Shown here: positions 43,142 through 44,052 of the stretch, piece after piece
Layout: the number at the start of each line of letters is the position of its first letter
How positions within the stretch are numbered: position 1 is the first letter of the stretch
Assembly (NCBI GenBank): GCA_026400155.1
Contig: JAPLPO010000024.1
Location: forward strand, 1-44,052
Reading direction: 5' to 3'
From: Burkholderiales bacterium
GTDB lineage: Bacteria > Pseudomonadota > Gammaproteobacteria > Burkholderiales > Burkholderiaceae_C
Length of the DNA: 44,052 nt
Notes under the pieces: generated by a model
What the model saw: the letters and a program-made list of their open reading frames with translations, nothing else
Told to the model about the DNA's origin: nothing
Databases searched by the model: none
Translations under genes and position numbers: made by a program

Positions 43142-44052
43142 ATGGCCACTACAACAGCTTCATTCACCCCGGCCTTGGCCACGGGTGGCTCGAACAGCAC
43201 TGCACTTGCCACCACCGGCGGCGCAGGTTCTAATGCGGGCGGTGCGTTGGCAACCTTCACGCCCGGCATGGATGTGCAACAAGCCAACGGCAACAATTAT
43301 GGCGGCGCAGGCGGCGGCCCCTTGGCCTCTGTGCAGCAAATGCTGCAACAGCCCAGCGTGAAAAAAGCCATGCCCCTCATCTTGATGGCCTTGGCTATTT
43401 TGTTGTTTGCACTCTTGTATGTCTTGATCAACATGCCCAGCTATCGCCCCCTCATGTTGAACATGAGCGAAGCCGACGATCAGCAAACGGCCATAGAAGC
43501 TTTGCGGGCTAGCGAATTCAAGCCTGTGCTCGATCCCTCTACCGGTCAAATCACGGTGCCTTCCAACAAGTACCACGAAGCACGTATTTTCTTGGCCTCG
43601 AAAGGCTTGCCCAAAACAGGCAACATGGGCATTGACTCTCTCAAAGACCAATCGGCCATGACCACCAGCCAGTTCATGGAACAAGTGCGCTACACAGCAG
43701 CCATGGAGCAAGAGTTGGCACGCACCATCATGCAAATTGACTCCATTCAACAAGCGCGTGTGCACTTGGCCATGCCCAAGCAATCGGTGTTTGTGCGTGA
43801 CCGCACACCGCCCAAAGCCTCGGTCATCATCACGCCTCATTCCGGCCGCTCTGTGTCACAAAACCAAGTGCAAGCTTTGGTTCATTTGGTGGCCTCCAGC
43901 GTACCTCTCATGACACCCGAGAATGTGGCCGTGGTAGACAACCAAGGCAAACTCATTACCGATTCGAGCAATGCTGCGGCCTTGGGTTTGACCTCGGCAC
44001 AAAGCAATCACAAGCAAAAAATGGAAGATGTGTATCGCCAACGCGTGATGCA
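43142..44052 (+). CDS. fliF: MS-ring protein FliF (truncated at window edge)
   Basis: Translation from ATG 43142: MATTTASFTPALATGGSN...MPLILMALAILLFALLYVLINMPSYRPLMLNMSEADDQQTAIEALRASEFKPVLDPSTGQITVPSNKYHEARIFLASKGLP...; open to the window end. Confidence 0.95.
   Translation, partial: MATTTASFTPALATGGSNSTALATTGGAGSNAGGALATFTPGMDVQQANGNNYGGAGGGPLASVQQMLQQPSVKKAMPLILMALAILLFALLYVLINMPSYRPLMLNMSEADDQQTAIEALRASEFKPVLDPSTGQITVPSNKYHEARIFLASKGLPKTGNMGIDSLKDQSAMTTSQFMEQVRYTAAMEQELARTIMQIDSIQQARVHLAMPKQSVFVRDRTPPKASVIITPHSGRSVSQNQVQALVHLVASSVPLMTPENVAVVDNQGKLITDSSNAAALGLTSAQSNHKQKMEDVYRQRVM

Noticed and set aside
1-44052. Search for tRNA/rRNA, insertion sequences, integrases, toxin-antitoxin or defence genes
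   Set aside because: None recognised by reading; the window is filled with flagellar and flagella-associated genes in consistent order.

Overview
This window is almost entirely one continuous flagellar gene cluster. The protein sequences look betaproteobacterial (Burkholderiales/Comamonadaceae-like, by impression only). Gene order is: flhG(partial)-flhF-flhA (minus strand) | fliK-fliL-M-N-O-P-Q-R-flhB-orfA-orfB (plus) | FleQ/FlrA-like bEBP (minus) | flgP-like, flgT-like, small FimV/LysM-like gene, second FliK-like gene, stand-alone FlhB-C-terminal-like gene (plus) | flgA-flgM-flgN (minus) | LysM-transglycosylase-like gene (plus) | flgBCDEFGHIJKL-fliD-flaG-fliC1-TPR gene-fliC2-FlrC/FleR-like bEBP-fliE-fliF(partial) (plus). 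I found no mobile element, CRISPR array, tRNA or rRNA. By eye I located several sigma54 (GG-N10-GC) and sigma28 (TCAA-N15-GCCGAT-like) promoters that outline a transcriptional hierarchy. Best candidates for undescribed biology: (i) the flgP/flgT/FimV-like/FliK2/FlhB-C operon; (ii) an uncharacterised two-gene cassette (orfA-orfB) after flhB; (iii) a TPR protein between two large flagellins, with a sigma54 promoter and a long hairpin ahead of fliC2; (iv) a beta-rich module shared by the filament cap FliD and flagellin FliC2, duplicated in FliC2; (v) two bEBPs with no intact receiver domain and no sensor kinase in the window.
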